DNA of 64,000 nt from Marinimicrobium sp050113635. GTDB lineage: Bacteria; Pseudomonadota; Gammaproteobacteria; Pseudomonadales; Cellvibrionaceae. Shown here one piece after another: positions 9,677-17,892 of the stretch. The position numbers and the translations under genes are program-made. Every line of letters begins with the position of its first letter. Position 1 is the first letter of the stretch. Under the pieces are notes generated by a model. The model worked only from the letters and a program-made list of their open reading frames with translations. It was not told the origin of the DNA and searched no databases. Location of the stretch: contig NZ_JBNJLT010000006.1 of the NCBI RefSeq assembly GCF_050113635.1, positions 162,670 to 226,669 on the forward strand, in the 5' to 3' direction.

Positions 9677-10362
9677 ACGGACCCCGCTTTGGGTGTTGTG
9701 GGACTCCCGGACGGTGCGGTCTCTTCTTCCGCTTCATCGTCTTCATAAATTTTGAGGGCCTCGGGCTCGGTCAGCGGCCACAGCCACTGCGTATCGCGAT
9801 TGGCAATGATCGTAATCAACACCATCAACGCCGCCATCGCCCAGAGTCCGGGCTGCAACGTCACCTGAACCGTGCTGGAGAGCTTGATCAACGCGACGAG
9901 AATGCCCAACAGGCAAACTTCAATCATTCCCCAGGGCCGCAGCACCACCAGGGCTCGCATCGCCAGCGCAAACCCCGGAGCGCGGCGGGCGCCCCGGGCG
10001 TTCAATAATACCCAGGCCAGCAGCACTATTTGCGCGCCAGGCACCAGAATGATCGCCATCAGCGTAGGGGCCGCGATCAAGGCAATGGGTCCCTGAACCA
10101 ACGCCATAGCCGCTTCCCACAGCGTGGCGTCATTGCTCGACCCCTGTAACCCCACCGAGACCAGCGGCGTCACATTCGCGATAATAAACGCCACCGCCGC
10201 CGCGAGCGTCAGCGCCAGCCAGCGGTCCACATCCAAACGCCCCGCCCGATACAGCACGGCGGCACAGCGCTCGCAATACGCCACCTGCCCCGCCGACAGG
10301 GTCTCGCGGTGGTATACGGTGTCGCAGTGCTCACAGACCACCAAGTCTGGAAATGTCTTCAT
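9673..10362 (-). CDS. pqiA: PqiA domain protein, first half
   Basis: First gene of the pqi operon, 229 aa. It has C10-E-H-C13 and C30-E-R-C33 knuckles followed by four predicted transmembrane helices, and matches the N-terminal half of fused PqiA. A charged Glu/Asp-rich tail (YEDDEAEEE) follows the last helix. PqiA works with PqiB and PqiC in envelope lipid homeostasis. Coupled to the next gene by a 4-nt overlap. The intact Cys pairs and coupling argue that both halves are functional. Confidence 0.88.
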   Translation of the reverse strand: MKTFPDLVVCEHCDTVYHRETLSAGQVAYCERCAAVLYRAGRLDVDRWLALTLAAAVAFIIANVTPLVSVGLQGSSNDATLWEAAMALVQGPIALIAAPTLMAIILVPGAQIVLLAWVLLNARGARRAPGFALAMRALVVLRPWGMIEVCLLGILVALIKLSSTVQVTLQPGLWAMAALMVLITIIANRDTQWLWPLTEPEALKIYEDDEAEEETAPSGSPTTPKAGSV

Positions 10363-10730
10363 GGCTGAGTTATTGGCTCCAGAGTGACTCTGCGAAAGGA
10401 TTCAGGATCAACTGTGCTGTATTATCGGATAGACCCCCACCAGTGTCCATGGCACGAGACCCACGCCCCTCAAACTCTCCTGGCGCTCGCGGCGCTCGGA
10501 CAGACCGTGAATTCAACGTCCTTCGTTTGACAAAATTCTGGAGCGCTTTTAGTATCGGACTGACATTCAAAAAGGACTTTCCACATCATGCTTTTCTATC
10601 GCCGCCCCGACACCCGCCTTCGTCCTTGTACTCGCCAGCGTACTCCGCAGAACATTGTGACACGCCTCACATTATGCTCCGCGTAATCTTCTTCACCGGT
10701 CTTCTACTTTCCGAAACAGGAGCTTATTCC
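10363..10730. other. 368-bp divergent intergenic region
   Basis: Region between the pqi operon (leftward) and the DUF6795/lipase module (rightward). Reading frames run through part of it but carry low-complexity, Pro/Ser/Arg-rich translations with no family resemblance, so I treat it as non-coding. Apart from one candidate sigma70 promoter I see no repeat, RNA gene or operator. Confidence 0.5.
10527..10555 (+). promoter_or_regulatory. candidate sigma70 promoter for the DUF6795/lipase module
   Basis: A perfect TTGACA (10527-10532) and TAGTAT (10550-10555, 4 of 6 to TATAAT) are separated by 17 bp. They lie about 175 bp upstream of the DUF6795 start, leaving a long 5' leader. Confidence 0.4.
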
Positions 10731-11189
10731 ATGGGTTTACTGAACGCTGGGAAAGTGTGTCTTTTTTCCGAAATTTCGGGCGTAATCACGTTAAACGGCG
10801 AGCCTGCCGCTGGAGCGGAATTAACACGAACGGCGAACCTCAACAAAGACAAGGTTGATTACACGACCACGGATGATAGTGGACACTTTAAAATGCCGGC
10901 GGTCTTCCAACGAACCGTCACTCAGTTCCTGCCGCAGGAGTTCGTCGCCAAACAGGAAATTTACGTTTCCTATCAAGGAACACAGTACAGGATGTGGTCG
11001 GGCGTCAAGCGGAAGCCCGAGGAAAATGTGGAGTCTCGGGGAGAACCTTTAGTGGTTCATTGCGAGCTCCGGCTGGAAGAAGAAAATTATAAACGCATCG
11101 ATGGCTCCCCGATATTTAGTCTTTGCACGTGGAACGCCGAACCCGACCCACCCTTTGAGCAACCCATTTTTGACACTGGCGAGCAGTAG
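10731..11189 (+). CDS. DUF6795 domain protein
   Basis: Small protein of 152 aa with no signal peptide. It resembles the DUF6795 family: a VCLFSEISGVI start, then a one-domain beta-sandwich like carboxypeptidase-regulatory/transthyretin folds (GVITLNGEPAAGAELTR, TTTDDSGHFKMPA). I chose the ATG at 10731 because AGGAG lies 9 nt upstream and residues before it look non-coding, although the frame is open further. It precedes the lipase gene by 34 bp on the same strand, so the two are probably one operon. The family has no assigned function that I know; a link to secreted effectors is only inference from the partner. Confidence 0.65.
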   Translation: MGLLNAGKVCLFSEISGVITLNGEPAAGAELTRTANLNKDKVDYTTTDDSGHFKMPAVFQRTVTQFLPQEFVAKQEIYVSYQGTQYRMWSGVKRKPEENVESRGEPLVVHCELRLEEENYKRIDGSPIFSLCTWNAEPDPPFEQPIFDTGEQ

Positions 11190-11223
11190 CTAATTAACAC
11201 TTCATACACAAAGGAATGATCAT

Positions 11224-12072
11224 ATGAACACTTTACGCCTACAACCTTCCTTCGTCGCCAGACTGGCTTACGATGTTTATTCATTAACCGGTGCTTCCGA
11301 TTTAGAATCGGCTTACAAACAACTTAACAATGATTACAAAGGGGTTTTCGACATTTCCGAAAACCAATTAATCAAGGGAAAAACAGGTGCTTTCAAGCCC
11401 ATAAGATCCAGGACAGCGTTTGGCTTCACGATAACAGGAAAGAATCAACTCAAAAATCATGCATTCATATTACTGCGGGGCTCTCACTATCTCGCAGACT
11501 GGCTAACCAATCTCAATGCAACATGCTCTCGCTCTGCATTTAATCAACTGGTCCACGACGGTTTCAACCAGGCGTTCAAAAGCATGATGCCGCAAATTGC
11601 AAAGTTTATGGAAACCTCGGTCGCCTCGGAAGGTATTCATACCATCCACTGTGTCGGACACAGCCTTGGTGGAGCTCTCGCCTCTTTGTGCGCGGAGTGG
11701 ATAAAAGCGAACTATGGTCGACGATCATTGACCTACACGTTCGGCAGCCCCCGCGTCGGGCTTGAAGGATTTGCCAGCAACAGCACCCGCGAACTGGGCG
11801 GGGATTCCATGTTTCGCGCCTACCATAAAACGGACGTTGTACCCTATTTACCCGTATGGCCCTACGTGCACACCCCGAGCAATGATGCTTGCTATTACCT
11901 GCCCTCTCCGGGCGTTCTGCCCGGTGCCAAATATCACTCCATGAGCGAATATATGACTTCCGTCCGGGATAAATCCTGGCTGGCACTGTCGGCTTATCGT
12001 CCAGAGAATAAAAGTGATTTCAGTATAGCGGCATGGCTGAAAGAAGAAGGATGGATCTGCAGCACCGGATGA
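11224..12072 (+). CDS. class 3 (fungal-type) lipase family protein
   Basis: Alpha/beta hydrolase of 282 aa from the lipase_3 family. The nucleophile elbow GHSLGG has Ser147; a TFGSPRVG segment follows the next strand and H-K-T-D-V-V-P provides the likely catalytic Asp. A late His (KYHSMSEY) completes a plausible triad. There is no Sec signal peptide, so if it acts outside the cell it must use another route; stand-alone class 3 lipases next to small partners are often type VI secretion effectors, but no vgrG, PAAR or other T6SS gene is in this window. ATG at 11224 has AAGGA upstream. Confidence 0.8.
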   Translation: MNTLRLQPSFVARLAYDVYSLTGASDLESAYKQLNNDYKGVFDISENQLIKGKTGAFKPIRSRTAFGFTITGKNQLKNHAFILLRGSHYLADWLTNLNATCSRSAFNQLVHDGFNQAFKSMMPQIAKFMETSVASEGIHTIHCVGHSLGGALASLCAEWIKANYGRRSLTYTFGSPRVGLEGFASNSTRELGGDSMFRAYHKTDVVPYLPVWPYVHTPSNDACYYLPSPGVLPGAKYHSMSEYMTSVRDKSWLALSAYRPENKSDFSIAAWLKEEGWICSTG

Positions 12073-12169
12073 ATAACATCGCTCGCCGAGCTCTCGATCA
12101 AGCGCTGGTCAATGGCAAGGCCGTTTAATGGAGAACGGCAAAAAAGAGGCAGGTTGAACACCAGAAACG

Positions 12170-12204
12170 AAAAAACCCTTGAACATCGACAGGACATTCA
12201 AGGG
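12170..12204 (-). terminator. Rho-independent terminator after tRNA-Pro
   Basis: On the minus strand an 8-bp perfect stem CCCTTGAA/TTCAAGGG (arms 12197-12204 and 12176-12183) is followed by six T residues (12175-12170). It lies 17 bp beyond the tRNA 3' end and probably ends the tRNA or the whole thrS-to-tRNA transcript. Confidence 0.85.
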
Positions 12205-12220
12205 CTTAGACATCGGTATT

Positions 12221-12297
12221 TGGTCGGAACGGCAGGATTTGAACCTGCGACCCCTACACCCCCAGTGTAGTGCGCTACCAAACTGCGCTACGCTCCG
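12221..12297 (-). tRNA. tRNA-Pro (anticodon GGG)
   Basis: A full cloverleaf can be folded: acceptor CGGAGCG/CGTTCCG, D arm with GCGCAGTTTGGTAGCGC, anticodon stem CTACA/TGTAG with loop CTGGGGG (anticodon GGG, reading CCC/CCU), and T arm with the GGTTCGAATCC consensus. The discriminator is A and the CCA end is encoded (12223-12221). Length 77 nt. It sits downstream of the merR-like gene at the end of the thrS operon, the same linkage seen in several gammaproteobacteria. Confidence 0.97.
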
Positions 12298-12385
12298 ATT
12301 GTGGCTGTGAGCGGCGTTCTCAGAGGGTTGGCCGTCACAGGGATGGGCATGATACCGCAATTTTGGGGTTTTGCAAGTGCCTGAT

Positions 12386-12745
12386 TTAGCGGGTTTTCAG
12401 CACTTCCAGAACCTCTTCCAGCTCGGCGATCATCTGGTTGACGAGCTGGCCAAACTGGCTCGCATCGTGCTGCGCGGTTTCGCCTTCCATCTGTTGGCGG
12501 GCGCCACCAATGGTAAAGCCCTGATCGTACAGCAGCGCGCGAATCTGGCGGATAGTGAGCACGTCCTGGCGCTGGTAATAGCGGCGATTACCGCGGCGCT
12601 TGACAGGCTTGAGCTGGGGAAACTCCTGCTCCCAATAGCGCAACACATGCGGCTTGACGGCGCACAGGTCGCTGACCTCTCCGATCGTGAAGTAACGCTT
12701 GCCGGGGATGACCGGCAGCTCGTCGTTATGGCTTGGTTCCAGCAT
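12386..12745 (-). CDS. MerR family transcriptional regulator
   Basis: Short DNA-binding protein of 119 aa. The winged-helix MerR domain is at about 15-85 (YFTIGEVSDLCAV, LRYWEQEF, RRYYQRQDV), followed by a Gln/Glu-rich helix. There is no C-terminal ligand domain and no conserved metal-binding cysteines. A MerR-like gene directly after ihfA is a conserved arrangement in gammaproteobacteria, but its target is not known to me. It overlaps the 3' end of ihfA by 20 bp, so it is co-transcribed. Confidence 0.88.
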   Translation of the reverse strand: MLEPSHNDELPVIPGKRYFTIGEVSDLCAVKPHVLRYWEQEFPQLKPVKRRGNRRYYQRQDVLTIRQIRALLYDQGFTIGGARQQMEGETAQHDASQFGQLVNQMIAELEEVLEVLKTR

Positions 12746-13034
12746 AGGCTTCTACTTTGGCCTTGAGTTTTTGTCCCGGTCTGAACGTTACGACCCGTCG
12801 GGCGCTGATGGGGATTTCTTCCCCGGTTTTCGGGTTGCGCCCCGGGCGCTGGCTTTTGTCTCTCAGGTCAAAGTTGCCGAAGCCGGACAGTTTTACCTGT
12901 TCGTTACTCTCCAGCGAGCGCCGGATTTCCTCAAAAAACAGTTCGACAAGCTCTTTGGCCTCACGTTTGTTGAGGCCAAGCTCGGTGTGCAGTTTTTCGG
13001 CCAGATCGGCTTTGGTCAGTGCCCCGCCCGACAT
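12726..13034 (-). CDS. ihfA: integration host factor subunit alpha
   Basis: Nucleoid-associated DNA-bending protein of 102 aa that acts as a heterodimer with IhfB. It shows the alpha-subunit start ALTKADLAEKL, the GFGNFDLRDK segment, and the beta-arm signature RPGRNPKTGEEIPI with the intercalating Pro. Length matches E. coli IhfA (99 aa). It follows pheT by 11 bp in the conserved pheST-ihfA operon. Confidence 0.97.
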   Translation of the reverse strand: MSGGALTKADLAEKLHTELGLNKREAKELVELFFEEIRRSLESNEQVKLSGFGNFDLRDKSQRPGRNPKTGEEIPISARRVVTFRPGQKLKAKVEAYAGTKP

Positions 13035-13045
13035 AGTTCCTATCC

Positions 13046-15427
13046 CTATCTGAGGGTGGCAGAAAACTCCTCCTCAAGGCGCTTCACCACACGCTCAATG
13101 GAGGCGTTGATCTCTTCCTCGTTAAGAGTGCGCGATGGATCCTGAAAGGTCAAGCCCAAGGCGACACTTTTTCGTTGCGTATCAATACCTTTGCCCATAT
13201 AGACGTCAAAAACCTTTAAGTCTTGAAGCTGCTCTCCCGCCGTGTTTTTAACGCAATCCAGCAGGCTCTGCGCCGTCACTCCCCGATCCACCAGCAGCGC
13301 CAGATCCCGACGCACAGAGGGAAAGCGCGACAAGGGTTGGAAGACCGGTTTACGGGCCGATTGCAGCCCTGCCAGAGACACCTCGAACACGAAAACATCA
13401 CCGGGGATATCCACCTCCCGTTGCACCTGCGGGTGCAAGGTGCCCAGCACGCCAATGACCTCACCATCGCGCAAGATCTCGGCGCATTGCCCCGGGTGCA
13501 GCGCCGGATGGGCACCGGCCTGCATACGGAAACTGTCGGGCTCACCGGTCAGGGACAACAAAGCTTCGAGGTCGCCTTTCAGATCGTAGAAATCCACCTT
13601 GTCCTTGCGGTTAGCCCAGGCTTCGGCGTCGCGGGCACCGTAGATCAAACCGGCCAGCATGGGCTGCTGGCTCAAGGCCCCGGCTTCACCGGGCACAAAG
13701 CGCTGACCGCTTTCAAAGAGGCGCACGCGCTCTTGCTGGCGATTCAGGTTGCGTTGCAAGGTGCTGACCAAACCGGGCAACAGCGTGGGCCGCATCACGC
13801 TCATATCGGCGCTGATGGGGTTGCGTAGCGCCACCGGCTCCACTTCCGGTGCAAACAGTTTGCTCAGCCTGGGCTCAATGAAGCTGTAGGTGATGGCTTC
13901 CTGGTAGTCACGGGCCACCAGTTCACGGCGTATCCGTTCGATGGACAAGTGCGCTTCCGTTCGGGCGGGAATCGGCAAGGCCGCCGCCAGGCTGCGGCTC
14001 GGCAGGTTGTTGTAGCCATGAATTCGGGCCAGCTCTTCCAACAGATCCGCTTCAATTTCCAGGTCGAAACGGTAGCTGGGAATCGCGAAAGTCCAGCTGT
14101 CCTCGGAGCGATCACTCAGCGTCAGCCCGAGGCCGAGCAAAATGGCTTCCACTTCGCTGTCCGGCAACGCCAGACCCAGGCCGCTGGCCACGCGCTCGCG
14201 ACGAAGCGTGACGGTGCGTCCAGCCGGGAGATGCTGTTCATTCGTCGCTTTGACCAGAGGCCCGGGTTCACCGCCGACAATCGCCAGCAGCAGCCCGGTC
14301 GCGCGCTCTATGGCCTGCTCCTGTAGTTCGTAGTCCACACCCCGCTCGAACCGGTGAGAGGAGTCGGTGTGCAAGCCGTAACTCCGAGCCTTACCGGCAA
14401 TAAAGACCGGGTTGAAGTAGGCGCTTTCCAGGAAAATGTCGCGCGTGTCGGGACCCACGGCGCTGTCACGCCCCCCCATTACACCGGCCATGGCCAGGGG
14501 CTTTTCCTGGTCGGCAATCAATAGTGTGCCGTCGTTCAGGGTGACTTCCTGATCATCCAGCAGCACGAGTTTTTCATCCGCGTTTGCCATACGCACGTCG
14601 ATACCGCCTTTCAGGCAACCGAGATCGAAAGCGTGCATGGGCTGGCCAAGTTCAAGCAATACGTAATTGGTCACATCCACCACGGCATCAATACTGCGCA
14701 AACCAGCACGGCGCAGTTTTTCCTGCAACCACAGCGGGCTTGGCTTGCCGATATCGATATTGCGCACGACACGGCCGATATAGCGGCTACATCCTTCGGG
14801 CGCACTCAAGGTGACCGGGAATGTGTCATCGACCTGCGCCGGGACCGGCACGATCTGCGGCTCGGTGACGGCAATGCGGTTGAGCACACCCACTTCCCGG
14901 GCAATGCCTTTAAGGCTCAGGCAGTCGCTGCGATTCGGCGTCAGGTCCACCTCGATGATGCGATCATTCAGGCTCAGGTATTCGCGAAGGTCCGTGCCGG
15001 TCGGGGCGTCAACCGGCAACTCCCACAAGCCATCATCATCCTCACCGGCTTCCAGCTCGGTTTGCGCGCAAAGCATGCCGAACGATTCCACACCGCGCAG
15101 CTTGGCCTTCTTGATTTTGAAGTCACCGGGCAGTTTGGCGCCCACCGTCGCAAACGGGACTTTGATACCCTCGCGGGCGTTGGGCGCACCGCACACCACT
15201 TGCTTGAGTTCATCACCGTCGCCGGCCACTTTGCAGACCCGCAGTTTGTCGGCGTCCGGGTGAGGCTCCACCGCCACGATTTCACCGACCACCACGCCGC
15301 TGAAGTCTCCCGCCACTGGGTCAATAGCGTCTACTTCCAAACCCGCCATGGTAATTTGTGCGGCCAGTTCATCAGTGGAAAGGGCCGGGTCTACCCACTC
15401 CCGCAACCAGGATTCACTTACTTTCAT
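13046..15427 (-). CDS. pheT: phenylalanyl-tRNA synthetase beta subunit
   Basis: Beta subunit of the alpha2-beta2 PheRS, 793 aa (E. coli 795). Domain order is as usual: N-terminal EMAP/OB tRNA-binding domain (about 40-150), B3/B4 editing domain (about 210-370), B5 domain (about 400-475), a catalytic-like core and a C-terminal FDX-ACB anticodon-binding domain (last ~95 residues). It starts with MKVSESWLREW, typical of the family. It lies 10 bp after pheS. Confidence 0.98.
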   Translation of the reverse strand: MKVSESWLREWVDPALSTDELAAQITMAGLEVDAIDPVAGDFSGVVVGEIVAVEPHPDADKLRVCKVAGDGDELKQVVCGAPNAREGIKVPFATVGAKLPGDFKIKKAKLRGVESFGMLCAQTELEAGEDDDGLWELPVDAPTGTDLREYLSLNDRIIEVDLTPNRSDCLSLKGIAREVGVLNRIAVTEPQIVPVPAQVDDTFPVTLSAPEGCSRYIGRVVRNIDIGKPSPLWLQEKLRRAGLRSIDAVVDVTNYVLLELGQPMHAFDLGCLKGGIDVRMANADEKLVLLDDQEVTLNDGTLLIADQEKPLAMAGVMGGRDSAVGPDTRDIFLESAYFNPVFIAGKARSYGLHTDSSHRFERGVDYELQEQAIERATGLLLAIVGGEPGPLVKATNEQHLPAGRTVTLRRERVASGLGLALPDSEVEAILLGLGLTLSDRSEDSWTFAIPSYRFDLEIEADLLEELARIHGYNNLPSRSLAAALPIPARTEAHLSIERIRRELVARDYQEAITYSFIEPRLSKLFAPEVEPVALRNPISADMSVMRPTLLPGLVSTLQRNLNRQQERVRLFESGQRFVPGEAGALSQQPMLAGLIYGARDAEAWANRKDKVDFYDLKGDLEALLSLTGEPDSFRMQAGAHPALHPGQCAEILRDGEVIGVLGTLHPQVQREVDIPGDVFVFEVSLAGLQSARKPVFQPLSRFPSVRRDLALLVDRGVTAQSLLDCVKNTAGEQLQDLKVFDVYMGKGIDTQRKSVALGLTFQDPSRTLNEEEINASIERVVKRLEEEFSATLR

Positions 15428-15437
15428 AATCGGACTC

Positions 15438-16451
15438 TTAAAACTGTTTCAGGAAACGCAGGTCGTTTTCGAAGAACAGACGCAAGTCGTTCACGCCGTA
15501 ACGCAGCATGGCCATCCGCTCGACTCCCAGGCCAAAGGCGAAGCCACTATAGACTTCCGGGTCGACGCCGGATGCTTTGAGAACGTTCGGGTGAACCATG
15601 CCGCAACCGAGAATCTCGATCCAGCCGGACTGCTTGCACACACGGCAGCCTTTGCCGCCGCAGTGAGTACAGCCAATATCCACTTCGGCTGACGGTTCTG
15701 TAAAGGGGAAGTACGATGGGCGGAAACGAACCGGCACATCGGCCTCAAAGAACGCTTTCAGAAACTCGTCCATGGTGCCCTTGAGGTCGGCAAAGCTGAT
15801 GCCTTTATCCACCACCAGCCCTTCAATCTGGTGAAACATTGGCGTGTGGGTCAGGTCGGAATCACACCGGTACACGCGGCCCGGACAAATGATGCGAATG
15901 GGAGGCTGGCGGTTTTCCATGGTGCGCACCTGCACCGGAGAGGTGTGCGTACGCAGTACGTGGCTGTCGTCCACGTAGAACGTATCGTGCATCGCCCGCG
16001 CGGGATGATGCGACGGAATATTCAGCGCTTCAAAGTTGTGGTAGTCGTCTTCGATTTCCGGACCTTCTTCCACGGTATAACCCACCGCGGAAAAGATGGC
16101 TTCAATACGCTCCAGGGTGCGAGTCACCGGGTGCAAGCCACCACTCTGGCTGTTGCGCCCAGGCAGCGTGACATCCAATGTTTCAGCGGCGAGCTGGGCG
16201 TCAATGGCGGCTTTTTCCAAGGCGGCCTTGCGTGCATTGAGGGCTTCCTGAACCTGGTTTTTGGCTTCATTGATTTTGGCACCCGCGGCAGGGCGTTCCT
16301 CGGCAGACAGTTGCCCCAGGGTTTTCATCTGGGCGCTGATACTGCCTTTCTTGCCCAGGTATTCCACCCGAACCTTATCCAGGCTGGCCAAATCGTCGGC
16401 GTCTTGCACCTGCTTGAGCGCCGCGTCGGTCAGCGCATTGAGATTTTCCAT
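15438..16451 (-). CDS. pheS: phenylalanyl-tRNA synthetase alpha subunit
   Basis: Catalytic subunit of PheRS, 337 aa. An N-terminal coiled coil (about 1-90) is followed by the class II core: motif 2 region with FHQIEGLVVD, a Cys-rich CTHCGGKGCRVC insert, and motif 3 GLGVERMAMLRYG. It charges tRNA-Phe with PheT. A strong hairpin lies between rplT and this gene, so expression may be attenuated relative to the upstream ribosomal genes. Confidence 0.98.
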   Translation of the reverse strand: MENLNALTDAALKQVQDADDLASLDKVRVEYLGKKGSISAQMKTLGQLSAEERPAAGAKINEAKNQVQEALNARKAALEKAAIDAQLAAETLDVTLPGRNSQSGGLHPVTRTLERIEAIFSAVGYTVEEGPEIEDDYHNFEALNIPSHHPARAMHDTFYVDDSHVLRTHTSPVQVRTMENRQPPIRIICPGRVYRCDSDLTHTPMFHQIEGLVVDKGISFADLKGTMDEFLKAFFEADVPVRFRPSYFPFTEPSAEVDIGCTHCGGKGCRVCKQSGWIEILGCGMVHPNVLKASGVDPEVYSGFAFGLGVERMAMLRYGVNDLRLFFENDLRFLKQF

Positions 16452-16568
16452 CAGTCGAAACCCATTTGTTCACTTGAGGGCATTTCACCCAAAACGAATA
16501 CATCTGTAACCGAGAGAAGCCGCTCCTGCGCATCCATGCGCCCGCGGCATACCGTTCATCCTGAACAT

Positions 16569-16603
16569 AAAAAAGGGAAGGACTGCATCAGCCCTCCCCT
16601 TTT
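16569..16603 (-). terminator. terminator or attenuator upstream of pheS
   Basis: On the minus strand, AAAAGGGGAGGGC pairs with GTCCTTCCCTTTT around a 7-nt loop, ending in a run of six T. It lies 50 bp after the rplT stop and about 120 bp before pheS. In E. coli pheST is attenuated at the equivalent place through the pheM leader peptide. I found no Phe-rich leader ORF here. Confidence 0.75.
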
Positions 16604-16652
16604 GATCGTGCTCACTCGGACACCCCTAAGGGTTGTCTGACGTTGTTGCCGA

Positions 16653-17012
16653 TTAAGCAGCCAGAGCTGATTTAGCCTGTGCAACAACGGCCGCAAACGC
16701 GGCTTTGTCGTGAACGGCCAGGTCGGCCAGAACGCGACGGTCCAGAGCGATATTGGCTTTTTTCAAGCCGGCGATCAACTGGCTGTAGGTCACCCCTTCA
16801 GCGCGGGACTGAGCGTTAATACGCGAAATCCACAGCTGGCGGAAGTTACGCTTTTTATTGCGACGGTCGCGATAAGCGTACTGACCGGCCTTGATGACCG
16901 CCTGCTTGGCTACGCGGAATACCCGTGAACGGGCACCGTAGTAACCTTTTGCAGCCTTTAGAACTTTTTTGTGACGACGGCGTGCTTCCACACCACGTTT
17001 TACTCGAGCCAT
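16653..17012 (-). CDS. rplT: 50S ribosomal protein L20
   Basis: 119 aa, very basic, starting MARVKRGVEARRRHKK and carrying the L20 signature with YRDRRNKKRNFR and LWISRINAQSR. L20 binds 23S rRNA early in 50S assembly and, in E. coli, represses rpmI-rplT translation. It follows rpmI by 36 bp. Confidence 0.99.
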   Translation of the reverse strand: MARVKRGVEARRRHKKVLKAAKGYYGARSRVFRVAKQAVIKAGQYAYRDRRNKKRNFRQLWISRINAQSRAEGVTYSQLIAGLKKANIALDRRVLADLAVHDKAAFAAVVAQAKSALAA

Positions 17013-17048
17013 TATTTACTCCTCAGAAAATTTCCAGTGACACAACGA

Positions 17049-17246
17049 TCAGTTGGCACGCAGCATGCGTTTTACCGCCGGTACATCAGCCGCGTTCAGC
17101 GTGCTGGTACCGCGCAGCTGACGCTTGCGCTTGGTGGTCATTTTGGTGAGGATGTGGCTTTTGAAAGCGTGCTTGTGCTTAAAACCAGCCGCAGTTTTCT
17201 TGAAGCGCTTGGCGGCGCCACTGTGTACTTTAGCTTTTGTTGCCAT
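17049..17246 (-). CDS. rpmI: 50S ribosomal protein L35
   Basis: 65 aa, basic, with the L35 pattern KVHSGAAKRFKKTAAG and a C-terminal KRMLRAN-like end. Length matches the family (64-65 aa). Located between infC and rplT in the universal IF3-L35-L20 gene order. Confidence 0.98.
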   Translation of the reverse strand: MATKAKVHSGAAKRFKKTAAGFKHKHAFKSHILTKMTTKRKRQLRGTSTLNAADVPAVKRMLRAN

Positions 17247-17305
17247 GGGAATAACTCCGCATTCTAGGTTAGTAAAACAGTAACTCAGGCAGCTAAAAAG
17301 CCCAG

Positions 17306-17845
17306 CTACTTCTTCTTTTTCGGGGCGATCACCATGGTGAGCTGCCGGCCTTCCATCTTCGGCTTTTGCTCTACGGTGCCCAGCTCAATCAGGTCCTCTT
17401 CAACGCGCTGCATCATTTCCATGCCGAGTTCCTGGTGAGCCATTTCCCGGCCGCGGAACCGTAAGGTCACCTTGGCCTTGTCCCCGTTTTCAAGGAAACG
17501 CACGAGGTTGCGTAGTTTGACCTCGTAGTCCCCTTCCTCCGTCCCTGGACGGAATTTCATTTCTTTAATCTGCTGCTGCTTCTGTTTCTTCTTGGCAGCG
17601 GCCTTGGTCTTCTTCAGTTCAAACAGGTGTTTGCCGTAGTCCATTACCTTACAGACGACGGGGTCACTATCGGGCGATATTTCCACCAGATCCAGTTCTG
17701 CGGATTGGGCCGCTTCGAGGGCGTCGGCCAATGGTACAACACCAATTTGGTCGCCATTGGGGCCAATCAGGCGCACCTCACTGGCTTCGATTTGATCATT
17801 AATCCGAGCTTTTTTGGACTTGCCTTTAGGCGCTGGTCGTTTGAT
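17306..17845 (-). CDS. infC: translation initiation factor IF-3 (non-AUG start)
   Basis: IF-3 keeps 30S subunits free and checks the initiator codon. The two-domain protein has the N-domain segment ARINDQIEASEVRLIG and C-domain KVTLRFRGREMAHQ, ending in a KKKK tail. I place the start at an ATC codon (17845): AGGAG lies 9 nt upstream, the protein is then 179 aa (E. coli 180), and it begins KRPAPKGKSKKARIN as expected. No ATG or GTG fits. Non-AUG starts are a known hallmark of infC and let IF-3 repress its own synthesis. An upstream in-frame TTG at 17890 would add 15 unlike residues. Confidence 0.9.
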   Translation of the reverse strand: MKRPAPKGKSKKARINDQIEASEVRLIGPNGDQIGVVPLADALEAAQSAELDLVEISPDSDPVVCKVMDYGKHLFELKKTKAAAKKKQKQQQIKEMKFRPGTEEGDYEVKLRNLVRFLENGDKAKVTLRFRGREMAHQELGMEMMQRVEEDLIELGTVEQKPKMEGRQLTMVIAPKKKK

Positions 17846-17892
17846 AGCTGTTATCTCCTGTTCGTTGAAAACGTGAGTCTGTATCCACAATG

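Noticed and set aside
9047..10362. Frameshifted or broken pqiA
   Set aside because: Each half has its own start, Cys pairs and complete membrane domain, and split pqiA genes are known in other gammaproteobacteria.
12115..12142. GCCGTT/AACGGC hairpin after the lipase as a terminator
   Set aside because: The stem is followed by an A-run, not a T-run, on the plus strand, and the T-run is on the wrong side on the minus strand.
16501..16620. pheM-like leader peptide
   Set aside because: No short ORF with clustered Phe codons was found between rplT and pheS.
17846..17890. TTG start for infC at 17890
   Set aside because: Adds 15 residues unlike any IF-3, no good ribosome site, and nearly abuts the thrS stop.
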